Positions 34,872 through 44,188 of a DNA stretch of 64,000 bases are shown in pieces; the first letter of the stretch is position 1, and each line of letters opens with the position of its first letter. Position numbers and translations under genes: made by a program. The notes beneath the pieces were generated by a model. The model did no database searches and was not told where the DNA came from. It saw only the letters and a program-made list of their open reading frames with translations. This DNA comes from Pictodentalium vernedei (taxonomy: Eukaryota > Mollusca > Scaphopoda > Dentaliida > Dentaliidae): NCBI GenBank assembly GCA_031216915.1, contig CM062297.1, positions 362,279,704 to 362,343,703 of the forward strand, read 5' to 3'.

Positions 34872-35535
34872 AGTAGGGGTATACAGGTGATTCCAGGCCA
34901 CCACAAATCGTCTGGCCTGGAATGTTAGGTGGCCTGTAAAAGTTGAGTTGTTTTGGAAAAAAAAAACAATTTTTCTGGTAAAAAAATTGATTTTCTTGAA
35001 AAACATTGGATGTTTCCCCAAAATAACTCAATTTTCGCCCGAAAACCCTGGGTTTTTCCGGAAAATGTTTAAAATTCGAACATTTCTGGGCCACTTTCGA
35101 CGGAATGTCTTGAAAATGTCTAAATATTCACCGGTTTGAAAAATTCACTTTTTCATAAATTTAACACTGATTTTACCATTGGGGTGAATTTTATCGAATT
35201 TCCCGGAATAGGGTTCTGCACGATTGTGACGGAGACAAGATTAGCACTGAGATTCCCATTGGGAAAAATTCCAAAAAGACAGTGCTTTTTGGAAAAAATA
35301 CACGATCGAACGTCGATTCCCATGGGAAAAAGATTATGGTTCGACCGAGCGAATTCATAAATTGGCCTGGTAAAGTTGACCATTTGAGATCGCGCGTTCG
35401 AGTCTAAAAATTAGCTCTATGGAGATCTGGGGATGGAATCGCGATTGAAGATGTGTATATTATGAGTTGTGAGACGAATGGTGATAAAAATTTTAAAAAA
35501 TTAAGAAAATAAAAATTGATTTCTTTCATTAAAAA
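34872..35535. repeat. left terminal inverted repeat of the Polinton
   Basis: About 660 bp that align in inverse with 49515-50170. Roughly the outer 300 bp is built of short complementary modules such as TTTTTCCGGAAAATG, TTTTCTGGTAAAAAAATTGA and CATTGGGAAAAATTCC, which give many small hairpins. The inner end (ATTGATTTCTTTCATTAA) leads into the promoter of the first gene. Open frames across it are compositional. Confidence 0.9.
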
Positions 35536-35548
35536 AAAATTTTAAAAA

Positions 35549-35563
35549 ATATATATATATATA
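35549..35563 (+). promoter_or_regulatory. TATATA box before first gene
   Basis: ATATATATATATATA about 85 bp upstream of the 35649 start, in an A-rich leader. Similar boxes precede most genes in the element. Confidence 0.45.
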
Positions 35564-35648
35564 AAAAACAACATTCAAAAAAAAATAAGAATACAAAAAA
35601 TAACTGTTTTTCATTAAAGAAAAAAAAAAATAATAAATAAATAAAACA

Positions 35649-36630
35649 ATGTTTCTACACATCAAAGATTCGGAGCGAAGGGACGAGTTGGTTCACGAAT
35701 TAATACGAAGTAAGAAGAATATTCAGGCGCATGATAGGGCCAGGCGATTGGGAGAGACGGTATTGAGAGGAGAGACGACCAAGTTGTTCAGACCCGTCAC
35801 CGAGGTTCAGGAACGAGCCAGGAAAGAGATCGATTGAGACCCATAAAAGAAGGTTATCAGAGGACGGCTTCGATCCCCGGTAGTTTTGTACCGAGAACTT
35901 TGTCCGTATACATTCCGACGGGAATCGAGACTGATCGAAGTAGCGTCGATAGTTTTGTACCAAGAACTCCGACGAGAATTGAGTCCGATCCAAGTAGCGT
36001 CGATAGTTTTGTACCGAGAACACCGACGGGAATCTAGACCGATCGAAGTAGCATCGCTAGCGACGCTAGCGACGCTTCGGGCATTTTTAGCAACGTCAGA
36101 TTTGACGATAGTAGTAGTAGGGAAATCGTGAAAGATTCGATGTACGGATTTCGCCACGTTGGCGAGAAAACTTTCGTGGGTGACACGGAAGTATTGCATG
36201 AAGCGACTATTTGATCGTCAGTTGACCGACGGATTCTGCTCGCTCACCAGAGACCCAAAGATTACACTCAGTAGGATTACGGCAATTACGGACACATTCT
36301 GGTTCAGACTCACGCAATGAAGAGGAACAACGATCCCAAAGAGACGAGACCGAAGGATAGGAGAGGTTACAAGTGGAAGTACGCGGTGAGTCCCATATGG
36401 GAGAAAATGAACAATTCGTGAGATCGATAACTGGAAAGGGAATGACCGATACGATATTTCTTCCGCGTGATCCCTGTGCCTTGTCGGGGAGATTGAGATT
36501 GTTGGTGGCTAGCAGAGAGGCCGGTAACACTGAAGTGGATAACAAGATAGTGAGCGTGTGCGACAAATTATTGAGGCAGAATGTCTTGACTAGGAAGGAT
36601 TATAAAGAGTTGATGAATCGTTTAAAATAA
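35649..36630 (+). pseudogene. conserved Polinton protein of unknown function (DUF8207-like C-terminus)
   Basis: The N-terminal frame (35649-35837) is a basic helical segment (SERRDELVHELIRSKKNI...ARRLGETVLRGE). The middle carries three tandem repeats with SSVDSFVPRTPT (about 35880-36060). The C-terminal part has NNDPKETRPKDRRGYKWKY (about 36323-36380) and then a conserved block with FLPRDPCALSGRLRLLVASR and a basic tail ending at 36630. This order matches a family that recurs in metazoan Polinton-like elements; I recall its C-terminal domain as DUF8207 but could not check. Breaks: a frame change near 35835, TAG at 36035, TGA at 36212, TAG at 36272 and another frame change near 36373-36420. 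The role is unknown; a structural or DNA-binding virion role is possible. Confidence 0.7.
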
Positions 36631-36676
36631 CAAAATAGTAAGAGAAAAGAAAAAAAAATATTAAGTAAATAAAAAA

Positions 36677-36688
36677 TATATATATGTA
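36677..36688 (+). promoter_or_regulatory. TATATA box before 36751 gene
   Basis: ATATATATATGTAT 63 bp upstream of the ATG at 36751. Confidence 0.45.
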
Positions 36689-36750
36689 TTTTCAAAAAAA
36701 TAATTTAAAAAAACGAATTTTTTAAAAAAAAAACACAAAAAACACAAAAA

Positions 36751-37137
36751 ATGTTAGTGATAAATAACAAGGGATACGCTAGATCTTATGTCTACGGTGG
36801 AACGAGCATCGTGGATTCGATGATGCGATTTTTAACTTGTAAATTCACTGGCGATGCCGCGAAACAGATCACCTCGAGCGCTCTTAAAATTAGAAAGAAG
36901 ACGGCGATCGATGGGGGTAAGAAAGATGCGACCGAAGCGAGCTGTACAATAGCTTCGGAAGCTGGCAAGAGAGGTGCCGACGCGTTGATTAATAAATTGA
37001 TAACTCCACCAACTGCCAAACGATCAAGAATCGAACCGAAAAGTTGGCGAGACTTCTATTATAATGATGATGTCGTACCGATACAAGACTTAGCTAAAAT
37101 GACGAAAGGATCGGGGTTTAAAGTGATTTATAAATAA
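36751..37137 (+). CDS. small basic Polinton protein, intact
   Basis: A 128-residue intact frame, one of the few uninterrupted genes in the element. It starts in an A-rich leader and carries an Ala/Lys-rich central region (AAKQITSSALKIRKKTAIDG and GKKDATEASCTIASEAGKRG) that would form amphipathic helices, a basic AKRSRIEPK patch, and a C-terminus FYYNDDVVPIQDLAKMTKGSG. Position between the first gene and the ATPase and the Lys/Arg/Ala-rich nature fit a small internal virion or DNA-condensing protein, but that is inference. No membrane segment is seen. Confidence 0.65.
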   Translation: MLVINNKGYARSYVYGGTSIVDSMMRFLTCKFTGDAAKQITSSALKIRKKTAIDGGKKDATEASCTIASEAGKRGADALINKLITPPTAKRSRIEPKSWRDFYYNDDVVPIQDLAKMTKGSGFKVIYK

Positions 37138-37158
37138 AAAAAACCTTTTTGATAAATA

Positions 37159-37168
37159 ATATATATAA
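37159..37168 (+). promoter_or_regulatory. TATATA box before ATPase
   Basis: ATATATATAAAA about 80 bp upstream of the ATG at 37248. Confidence 0.4.
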
Positions 37169-37247
37169 AATAGGAATTAAAAGAAAAAAAAGAAAAAAAA
37201 ATAGTTCAAAACTGAATTTAAAACATAGTTCAAAAAAGCTGGAAAAA

Positions 37248-37940
37248 ATGGATATCAAAGACATATCTTGGAATGACATGATGATCAAGAGGTCGAATGA
37301 CAAGTTCTTTCCCAAGAGATAAGAGGTCTGATAGTGGGAAAATCGAATTGTGGAAAGACCAATCTCTTGATGAATCTATTGTTGTGCCCCAACTGGTTGG
37401 ATTATGACAGATTATTCGTTTTCGGCAAGAGTCTCTTTCAACCGGAATACAGATTGCTTCGAGAGTGAATGACTCGTAAATTACCCAAGGAGGAGAAGGA
37501 CACGAGACTTCGAATATATTGGAAGGGGTGGCGAGAAAATTGACTAGGAGAAACGCCGTGTTTGAATGTGGAATGTCTGTTTTACGGGAACGCCGGCGAC
37601 GTTCCCGATCCCAGACAGCTGAAGTCGGAGAATAAGACTCTCATGATCTTCGACGAGCTGCTGCGGAGAGACAGAATCAATGTGAATCGTATTACATTCG
37701 AGGACGTCACAGCAACGTGGATTGTTTCTATCTGTCTCAGAATTATTTTCGACTGCCCAGACAGACGATAAGGGAGAGTGCTAATTTTCTGTGTCTCTTT
37801 CATCAGGATCTCAAGAATCTCAATCACATCTATGGAGATCACGTGGCCAATGACACGAGCAAGGAAGAATTCAGGAGATTCTGTAAGATGGTGTGGGACA
37901 AAGAACTTCACAATTTCGTGGTGATCGCTTTTAACTAGCG
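37248..37940 (+). pseudogene. genome-packaging ATPase (FtsK/HerA, A32-like)
   Basis: The ATPase that pumps the genome into the capsid in double-jelly-roll viruses. The Walker A motif GKSNCGKT is encoded at 37337-37360, preceded by hydrophobic LIV as usual; the Walker B segment LMIFDELL has its Asp-Glu pair at 37652-37657; an RGRHSN arginine block and the sensor-like CFYLSQNYFRLPRQT follow at about 37695-37765. Total length about 230 codons fits the family. Breaks: a frame change near 37300-37320 (between the start and Walker A), TGA at 37466 and 37541, and a frame change near 37680-37700. All catalytic motifs are still recognisable, but no single frame covers them. Confidence 0.85.
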
Positions 37941-38049
37941 AATTTAACAACAACAAAATATCGAGGTGGATTCGACGATTTTTTTTTATATTTCCGATAA
38001 TAATAGAGAAGAAAATAAAAATTTTTTAGAAATATCTATAAAACATAAA

Positions 38050-38057
38050 AATATATA
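38050..38057 (+). promoter_or_regulatory. TATATA box before minor capsid gene
   Basis: AATATATAAATAATAAATAA shortly upstream of the 38075 start. Confidence 0.35.
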
Positions 38058-38074
38058 AATAATAAATAAAAAAA

Positions 38075-38831
38075 ATGTGTCAGAACAACTATTAGAACAG
38101 ATAGTCGAGAAAACTGCTGCGAAACAATCCTTTCAAATCATAGTGAGTCATGACATGACTCGATTCACTACGAAATTCGAACCTTCCATTGAAATGAAGA
38201 AGGAAAAGAGATACGAGATGGCATTGGTTAATCTCGAGACTTACTATTCGTTTCCCAATGTCACTGAAAAGAATAACGTGTTCAAGTATTCCAATGGAGT
38301 GGATTGGTTCGAGAATCGATTTCCCAAAGGGAGTTACAACATAGATGATCTGAACCATCACATCCAGACGAGACTGAAGACCGATGGTCACGGAAGCAAG
38401 ATGATAAGACTCGCTCCCAATATGAGTACTCTACAAACGATATAAGACTTGGTAGATAATTTTCAAGTGGATTTTAGTGCAGAAGATTCGATCGGCAAAA
38501 TATTAGGATTTGATTGAAAGATGTGTCGATGTCACGCCGCGTCCGAAAATATGGTCGACATTCTCATGGTCAATAGCATTTTAGTGAATGTTAATGTGAT
38601 TGCGAGAAGCTATGTTGAGTTGATGGTAGCACTCAGCCTACAATCTACTCTTTCTTTCCGGACATTTCGCCGGGTTACAAGATCATGGAGCAACCTCAAA
38701 TTCTCATCTATCTACCCATGATTCTGGACACGTTGTATAGCATCGAAACTACGTTGATGGATTAGAATGGCGATCTGTTAGATCTTTGTGGAGAGAGAGT
38801 GACTATACAATTTCAGATCACAGAGATATGA
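38075..38831 (+). pseudogene. probable minor capsid (penton-like) protein
   Basis: About 250 codons of a family that accompanies the major capsid gene in metazoan Polinton-like elements. Recognisable blocks: FEPSIEMKKEKRYEMALVNL and YYSFPNV near the N-terminus, FPKGSYNIDDLNHHIQ, LAPNMSTLQT, QVDFSAEDSIGKILGF, MVNSILVNVNVI, and near the C-terminus LLDLCGERVTIQF. The alternating pattern suggests a beta-rich jelly roll, and the size suits a penton; this assignment is inference. Breaks: the ATG at 38075 is out of frame with the body (an extra TG would explain it), TAA at 38443, TGA at 38515, a frame change near 38640 and TAG at 38763. Confidence 0.65.
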
Positions 38832-39006
38832 AAAAAAATAATAATAAATAATTTGAAAATAATATCTTAAAAAAAAAATTATTTTTTTTTTATTTAAAGA
38901 AGTTTTAGGTTTTTATTTATATATTGTATAATAAATAAAAAAAAGAAACTTATAATATTAATAATTTAAAAAAAAAAAAACTTGTAATATTAATAATTTA
39001 AAAAGA

Positions 39007-39021
39007 AATATATATATATAA
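39007..39021 (+). promoter_or_regulatory. TATATA box before 39040 gene
   Basis: ATATATATATATAA about 20-30 bp upstream of the ATG at 39040, in an almost pure A/T spacer (38831-39039). Confidence 0.45.
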
Positions 39022-39039
39022 TCAAATCAAAAAAAAAAT

Positions 39040-39666
39040 ATGAGTCAATACATAATTAAAAATGTGAACATATCCGAAGGACAGAAAGCTAAACTTCGCA
39101 GAGCATTGAGAAATCCAGGTGAGGCTGTTAGATTTAAATTCAGTCTTCAAGATCTGGAGAGTGGTGGACGCGATCGGATCGCCTGGACTAAAACTCATAT
39201 CTAAAGGATGGAGAAAGTGATTCATAATCGAATGGGAATTATGGTGAGACTGAGACCCACTCAATTGAGATATAATCTGAGAATGAAAGGCGGTTTCTTA
39301 CCACTATTTGCGGTACCCGCCACCAAAGTATTACCCTTTCTCACGAAGACGGTGTTGCCAGCTCTGGGCGTGGGAGCTCTCTCGGGACTCGCTAGTTTGG
39401 GAGTCGACAAATTAATGGGTAGAGGATTGTTGTTAAAGAAGAGGGTAAAAGGACTGTTTTTGAAGAACGGAGGAGCCGTGTGTCACGTAGACGTCAAAGG
39501 TAAAGGATTGTTTCTAGGACCTATGATAAACGGTGGTGGCGATGCTTTCCATGGAGATGGCCTCTATCTGAAGACCAGAGAGAATGTGGAACCGCTCGGT
39601 GAAGGTTTGTTGTTGGGTCCGAATTCACCGCTTAAGAATATACCCCTTTTGGGTAGGTTATTATAA
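39040..39666 (+). pseudogene. membrane-active virion protein, one nonsense codon
   Basis: 209 codons in a single frame with only TAA at 39202-39204. The N-terminus (KNVNISEGQKAKLRRALRN) is helical and basic. The middle is hydrophobic and Gly/Ala-rich (LPFLTKTVLPALGVGALSGL), like a membrane-inserting helix. The C-terminal half has short glycine repeats of the type GKGLFLGP, GDGLYLK and GEGLLLGP, and ends PLKNIPLLGRLL. The same architecture recurs in Polinton-like elements and is reminiscent of adenovirus-type internal capsid proteins that disrupt membranes; the function is inferred. Loss of one codon makes it among the best preserved genes here. Confidence 0.6.
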
Positions 39667-39686
39667 AAATAACTATTGAAAAAAAA

Positions 39687-39893
39687 ATGAAGCAAAAGGA
39701 GAGAAAAAAAAAACATCCTCCAACAGGCGTGTTAACAAGAAGTTTGTATTACGAAAAGCTTTTAGCCTTTTCTAAACATTTACATGAGTATGTATTAGAA
39801 AGAATTCAATTAGAACAAATCGTACACTACACGTTTTTAAACTTGTATGGAACATTGTTTTTGTTAATTTTGTTATTCATATTCCTAAATTGA
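39687..39893 (+). CDS. small single-pass membrane protein
   Basis: 68 residues: a basic N-terminus (KQKERKKKH), a helix, and a C-terminal hydrophobic stretch FLNLYGTLFLLILLFIFLN that would span a membrane. It starts 20 bp after the preceding gene. I do not recognise the family; in viruses of this kind small tail-anchored proteins are common. Confidence 0.45.
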   Translation: MKQKERKKKHPPTGVLTRSLYYEKLLAFSKHLHEYVLERIQLEQIVHYTFLNLYGTLFLLILLFIFLN

Positions 39894-40064
39894 ATCTATT
39901 TCGAAAATATCGAAACAATGAAGTGTTTGAACGAAAAAAATGTGTCTTACCAAGACTTTTTATTACGGAAGAGATTATCCCATGATTATAGATATCCTAG
40001 ATCATTTAAAATATGAAGCGAAACTTGAAAAACGTTACAATTTCGCGAAATATGCTTACATTAT

Positions 40065-41124
40065 TATACCCCCGCTTCGAAGAAGTGGGGGCTATATAGG
40101 AATCGCCCTGTACGTCCGTACGTCCGTACGTCCGTCCGTCCGTCCATCTGTCCGTCCGTCCGTCCGTACGTCCGTCCGTACGTCTTTCCGGACATGAAAT
40201 TCTTGTGTGCGCAACTCCTCCTACATTTATCAATCAATTTGGACAAAACTTTTCAGACATCATCACTACTAAGTGAACATGCGCATATTCCAAGATTTTT
40301 GATCTGCGACAATTTTAACCAGGTTATCTCCCTTTGACTTAGATTTATTATGTCTTTCCGTTCGAACAAATTCTTGTGTGCGCAACTCCTCCTACATTAA
40401 TGAACTGATTTTGATGAAACCTTTCAAACATCATCTCTACTAAGTGAACATGTGCATATTCCAAACTTTTTGATCTGCAACAATATTAACCAGGTTATCT
40501 CTCTTGAACTTTGATTTAATATGGGTTTCTGCATGAAATTCTTGTGTGCGCAACTCCTCCTACATTTATCAATCAATTTGGACGAAGGTTTACAGACATC
40601 ATCACTACTAAGTGAACATGCGCATATTCTAAAATTTTTGAGCTGTGGCTATTTTAACTAGGTTATCTCCCTTTAACTTAGATTTATTATGGGTTTCTAC
40701 ATGAAATTCTTGTGCGTGCAACTCCTCCTACATTTATCAATCAATTTTGACGAAACCTTTCAAACATTATCACAACTAAGTGAACATACGCATATTCCCA
40801 AATTTTTGATCTGCGACAATTTTAACCAGGTTATCTCCCTTTAACTTGGATTTATTATGGGTTTTCAAATGGGATTCTTGTGTGTGCAACTCCTCCTACA
40901 TTAATGAACCGATTTTGAATACATGTTGCACATTGTAAATGTGTTTTTCCAAATGTAAACCATATATGTGTGGGCTCTTTAAGTATTCAGTGCTGTTCTG
41001 TGGAAGGCCACATGCAAATACAAATTTCAACAACAAAAAATGATCTTTATGTATACATTTCCTTATGGCCTTCGCCTACATGATCAAAAGTGCATTCCTC
41101 TAAAAACCCAAAGCGGGAGTATTA
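40065..41124. mobile_element. nested inverted-repeat transposon with 168-bp repeats
   Basis: The ends TATACCCCCGCTTCG (40065) and AAAGCGGGAGTATTA (ending 41124) are inverted repeats. Next to the left end lies a CGTC/CGTA microsatellite (40110-40188), then 4.5 tandem units of about 168 bp (gCAACTCCTCCTACATT at 40211, 40382, 40550, 40718, 40886). No transposase, so it is non-autonomous. It inserted after the Polinton and interrupts a Polinton frame. Confidence 0.8.
40207..40930. repeat. 168-bp tandem repeats in the nested element
   Basis: Units contain ATTCTTGTGTGCGCAACTCC, CATCACTACTAAGTGAACATG, TTTTTGATCTGCGACAATTT and ACCAGGTTATCTCCCTTT. Spacing is 171, 168, 168 and 168 bp. Confidence 0.88.
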
Positions 41125-41301
41125 ATCACCTTCAGTGATAGTTCTAGTTCATTGTGCGAAAAACGTAGTTAATGTATTTGATCATGGTGGTGAGGAAAAT
41201 ATTGAAAATCCATTCGCGAGTGTTTCGAACTTATTCGCAGATAACACTTGTTTGTGTCAAATAGATCGCGGATCAAATTTGCTAAAAGGTTAAAAATCAT
41301 T

Positions 41302-41475
41302 ATGGATTATTATCCATATCATTCTAACGACGATGATGATGACAATAAAAAAATGGTTTTATCGAAATACGAAAAGCATAAAATCCTTCTTTCGAAAAAA
41401 TGTCATCTCTTTTCTATAATACGTGTGATCGTGACAGATGAGAAGTATTCGTTCATTCAGTTGATGATGCAATGA
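41302..41475 (+). CDS. hypothetical small protein
   Basis: 57 residues from ATG 41302: YYPYHSNDDDDDNKKM with an acidic run, then a Lys-rich and hydrophobic C-terminal part. It precedes a TATATA box at 41503 and lies between other Polinton genes. It is not recognised and could be the displaced C-terminal part of a broken gene. Confidence 0.3.
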   Translation: MDYYPYHSNDDDDDNKKMVLSKYEKHKILLSKKCHLFSIIRVIVTDEKYSFIQLMMQ

Positions 41476-41621
41476 AAAGAATGTGTTGTTATAAAAAAAG
41501 GTAATATATATATAAAAAAAATAAATAAATAATACCAAAAAAAATAATACGAAAAATAAAATCCTAGAAAAAAAAAATAAGAATATAAAAAAATTATTTT
41601 TTTTTAGGACTTAGAAATTTT

Positions 41622-41636
41622 TTTATATATATATAG
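41622..41636 (+). promoter_or_regulatory. TATATA box before Cys/His-rich gene
   Basis: TTATATATATATAG directly upstream of the frame that starts near 41642. Confidence 0.45.
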
Positions 41637-41641
41637 TAATT

Positions 41642-42028
41642 ACGAGTAAAACGAACAATTCTGCAGAATCAAGGGCTTGGTTTCTTCAAACAGCGCTGTA
41701 CAGAGCTTATGCGATCTGCACGACTGAACAACTTCCTCATGTCTTGCATGAAAGATGTCTTGGCTGTCAGGAGGAGAGAGATTTTAACCATGTTAATCAT
41801 TCGTGTCTCACGATGGAATGGGAAGACCTCATCACCAAGTATTTCATGCCCACATTGTTATATGTTCGACACGATGATGAGATCGAATGTTGGAAGCGAT
41901 TCGTGTCTTGCATCAGAGAACCCAAGCCTACTAATTCAGGAGAGTTGAAGTTAGTGCATCAAGGTCTCACCATCAAAGACAAGGGATGCATTTTGGAATT
42001 ATTGTTGAAAAAAGGGAGAGACCACTAA
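41642..42028 (+). CDS. Cys/His-rich Polinton protein, start codon lost
   Basis: An open frame of about 128 codons. The expected start is ACG at 41642 (ACGAGTAAAACG), plausibly a mutated ATG; the frame then runs uninterrupted to TAA at 42026. The N-terminal third has WFLQTALYRAYAICTTEQLP followed by HERCLGCQEERDFNHVNHSC, a C-x2-C...H-x3-C-like arrangement that could bind zinc. I recognise the pattern as recurring in these elements but know no function. Confidence 0.5.
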   Translation, partial: TSKTNNSAESRAWFLQTALYRAYAICTTEQLPHVLHERCLGCQEERDFNHVNHSCLTMEWEDLITKYFMPTLLYVRHDDEIECWKRFVSCIREPKPTNSGELKLVHQGLTIKDKGCILELLLKKGRDH

Positions 42029-42118
42029 ATTTTGTTTTCATTAAATAATAAGAGATGAAAATAAAATAAAAACAAATACATAAAAAATAGATATAGATAA
42101 ATAAATAAATAAAAAAAA

Positions 42119-42790
42119 ATGAAAATGGAAAGTCGAAGTAAAAAAATATATCCCTCATTAGAGAAGTTTAGCGTCCAGCCCACGGCACCTTTTCTACCAC
42201 CACCACTGCTAGAACGAGGAGAAAGTGACGACGTGCCGCCGAGGTATCGAATGCAACAAATTAATAGAACTGAATTTTTTCAGATGTGAGAGAGAGATTC
42301 TCATTCGCTCAATAAGAAATATTCGAGATTAGAAAAATTTGTGAATGGTGTGGATTTGACTCTCATCGTAGCTTCTACAGGTTTGAATGTTGTCAGAATC
42401 AGTCTATTGTCAACTGCAGACATTTCTCTTCCAGTCATGTTGGCCAAAGAAGGATTGGTTTTGACTGCCGGATTTAATCATTAAGAAATTATCTGTAAAG
42501 GTCAGGAAGCACTGCAACATCAGCGTTATGGCTGATGCAAAGATCGACACCGTGTTGGATAAGATCTCCCTGGTGTTGAAAGTCGGTAGGATTTCAGACC
42601 ACGAATTCCTCGACATATTGAATGAAAAACAAAAATACGAAGTCAGGAAAGTGAATATGAGAGTCAAGAGTCGTCAGATCATCAAGGAATAATTGAAGGA
42701 TTCTCTCATGGAAAAGGTAGGGAAGAAGCGAGCTGATAATTTCGTAAATTGTTGGATCCCAAAAAGATTCCGGAAGCAATCGATTGAAAA
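42119..42790 (+). pseudogene. Polinton membrane protein
   Basis: N-terminal proline-rich part (FSVQPTAPFLPPPLLERG), a linker, then GVDLTLIVASTGLNVVRISL and a further hydrophobic stretch, and a long charged helical tail (KIDTVLDKISLVLKVGRISD...). The two hydrophobic segments followed by a coiled-coil-like tail match a recurrent membrane protein of metazoan Polinton-like elements. Breaks: TGA at 42287, TAA at 42482 with a frame change right after it, and a TAA near 42690. The natural stop is not preserved. Confidence 0.55.
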
Positions 42791-42796
42791 AAAAAA

Positions 42797-42810
42797 TATA
42801 TATATATATA
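42797..42810 (+). promoter_or_regulatory. TATATA box before zinc-ribbon/PLA2 gene
   Basis: ATATATATATATATA 60 bp upstream of ATG 42871. Confidence 0.45.
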
Positions 42811-42870
42811 AAAGATAATTTAAAAAAAATACGAAAAATAAATAATTAAATACATACAAAAAAACCCCAA

Positions 42871-43330
42871 ATGTATTGCTTCAAATGCAAGAGAGTTACC
42901 AATATGGTTAATGTTAAAAAAGTACTGACAAAAAATAACAGACCCATGCTCGCAGAACGTGTAAAGTGTGCGGTTAGACCAAGATGTAATTCACCAAATG
43001 CAGTGCCTGATGAATAAAATGACTAATAATGTACCCTTCGAAATGCATCTGCCAGGACATCAATTCACGGGACATGGCATGAAATTAAATAAGAAATTGA
43101 ATCGAGATCTGACTCCTAAATCTTGTAGCAAACCCATTATTAGGGTGGATCCTGCCGCTTATGCTCATGAGCTGTGCTATGCTAAACATCCCGATGTCGA
43201 GACTCATAATCGAATCTGCGATAAAAACATGTTGACGGAAATGAAAAATATACTGACTCCCACTAGGATAGAGAGAATTGAATGTTCGCTGGTCGGTACC
43301 AAACGTTGATTCGGATGGGGTGATAAAAAA
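42871..43330 (+). pseudogene. zinc-ribbon (DUF5679-like) plus capsid-type phospholipase A2
   Basis: The first frame (from ATG 42871) reads YCFKCKRV...NNRPMLAERVKCAV, half of a zinc ribbon with paired cysteines. After a frame change near 42968 comes a phospholipase A2 domain of the type found in parvovirus capsids: FTGHGMKLNKK in the place of the calcium loop, a TPKSCSKPIIRVD linker, and the active-site block AAYAHELCYAKH at about 43155-43192, with Cys residues conserved. Family enzymes have His-Asp in this block; here it is His-Glu. TGA at 43310 interrupts the C-terminus. In parvoviruses the domain breaches the endosome; the same role is inferred here. The frame overlaps the start of the integrase region. 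Confidence 0.75.
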
Positions 43331-43347
43331 GTGTCCAGAAAACAATA

Positions 43348-44156
43348 TGACCAAATACATTGGCGAACAAACTGCGCAAACCCATCACACATAAATTTTG
43401 AAGGAGAAGGGTGTTTGTGAAGGGTCTGGAGCAGATCTGGTCTGCCGATCTGGTTGACATGATTTCAGTTTTGAGACGGAATTGGGGCGTTAAATACATA
43501 CTGACGGTCATTGACGTGTTTTCGAAATACAGATGAGTGAGACCTCTGAAGAATAAATCGGGAGCTTGCATGGCCGAGGCTCTGAAGAGCATATTCGCAT
43601 CGTCTTCTCGAAAACTGAATAAATTGTGGACGGACAAGGGGAAGGGATTTTACAACAGTCACGTTTGTCTGTTGGTCGACCTCTATTCCGTAAAAACGAA
43701 TGGAAAGCTAACGTGATCGAAAGTTGGAATAGAACCATGAAGGAAAAAATGCACAAGTATTTCACGGTCAATTCGACCAAGAAATATATGGACGAATTGG
43801 TTGAAGAATACAACAACACGTGACACAGATTGATCATGATGACGCCCATGGAAGCTAGCAATCCTTGAAACGAAAGACGTGTCTTCACGAATCTCTATCC
43901 CAAAAGGATTAAGATCAAGAAAGTGTCTAGACCACCGAAATTTGCAATCGGCGATCAAGTGAGAATCACTTCTTATAAGTCACTCTTCAAGAAAAGTTAC
44001 ACTCCTCAATGGACCGATGAAATCTTTACGATTGCTAGAATAATTCACACAGATCCAGTGACTTACAAAATAGAAGCATTAAAGGATGACAATGATGGCA
44101 GCAGAGAAATCATTGGAACATTTTACGAACAAGAATTGCGAAAGACGGCGTATTAA
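43348..44156 (+). pseudogene. rve-family integrase
   Basis: The enzyme that inserts Polintons and makes the 6-bp duplication. The catalytic DDE core is visible: Asp in WSADLVDM at 43447, Asp in LWTDKGKGF at 43633 and Glu in NVIESWNRTMK at 43719. A basic RRRV precedes the core, and the C-terminal SH3-like region has KFAIGDQVRITSYK and YTPQWTDEIFTI and ends YEQELRKTAY. Breaks: TGA near 43399, 43534, 43821 and 43866, and a frame change at an A-run near 43690. Asp-to-Glu spacing is about 28 codons, shorter than the usual 35, which suggests a small deletion near 43650-43690. Confidence 0.88.
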
Positions 44157-44188
44157 AAAAAAACAAAAAAAAACCCTTCACTTTTTTT

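Larger units (their letters stand above)
39940..41172 (+). pseudogene. small gene split by a nested transposon
   Basis: A frame from ATG 39940 (CLTKTFYYGRDYP... KYEAKLEKRYNFAKYAYII) is cut by the inverted-repeat element at 40065-41124 and continues for about 15 codons to TAA near 41170. An overlapping start at 39918 opens a 32-codon frame (MKCLNEKNVSYQDFLLRK), so a frame change may lie in between. Not recognised. Confidence 0.35.

Noticed and set aside
39687-39893. Phage-type holin or toxin
   Set aside because: A single hydrophobic C-terminal segment is not enough, and the context is a eukaryotic viral element.
40110-40930. CRISPR-like array (168-bp repeats)
   Set aside because: Repeats are long, directly abutting and lack unique spacers; they lie in a eukaryotic inverted-repeat transposon.
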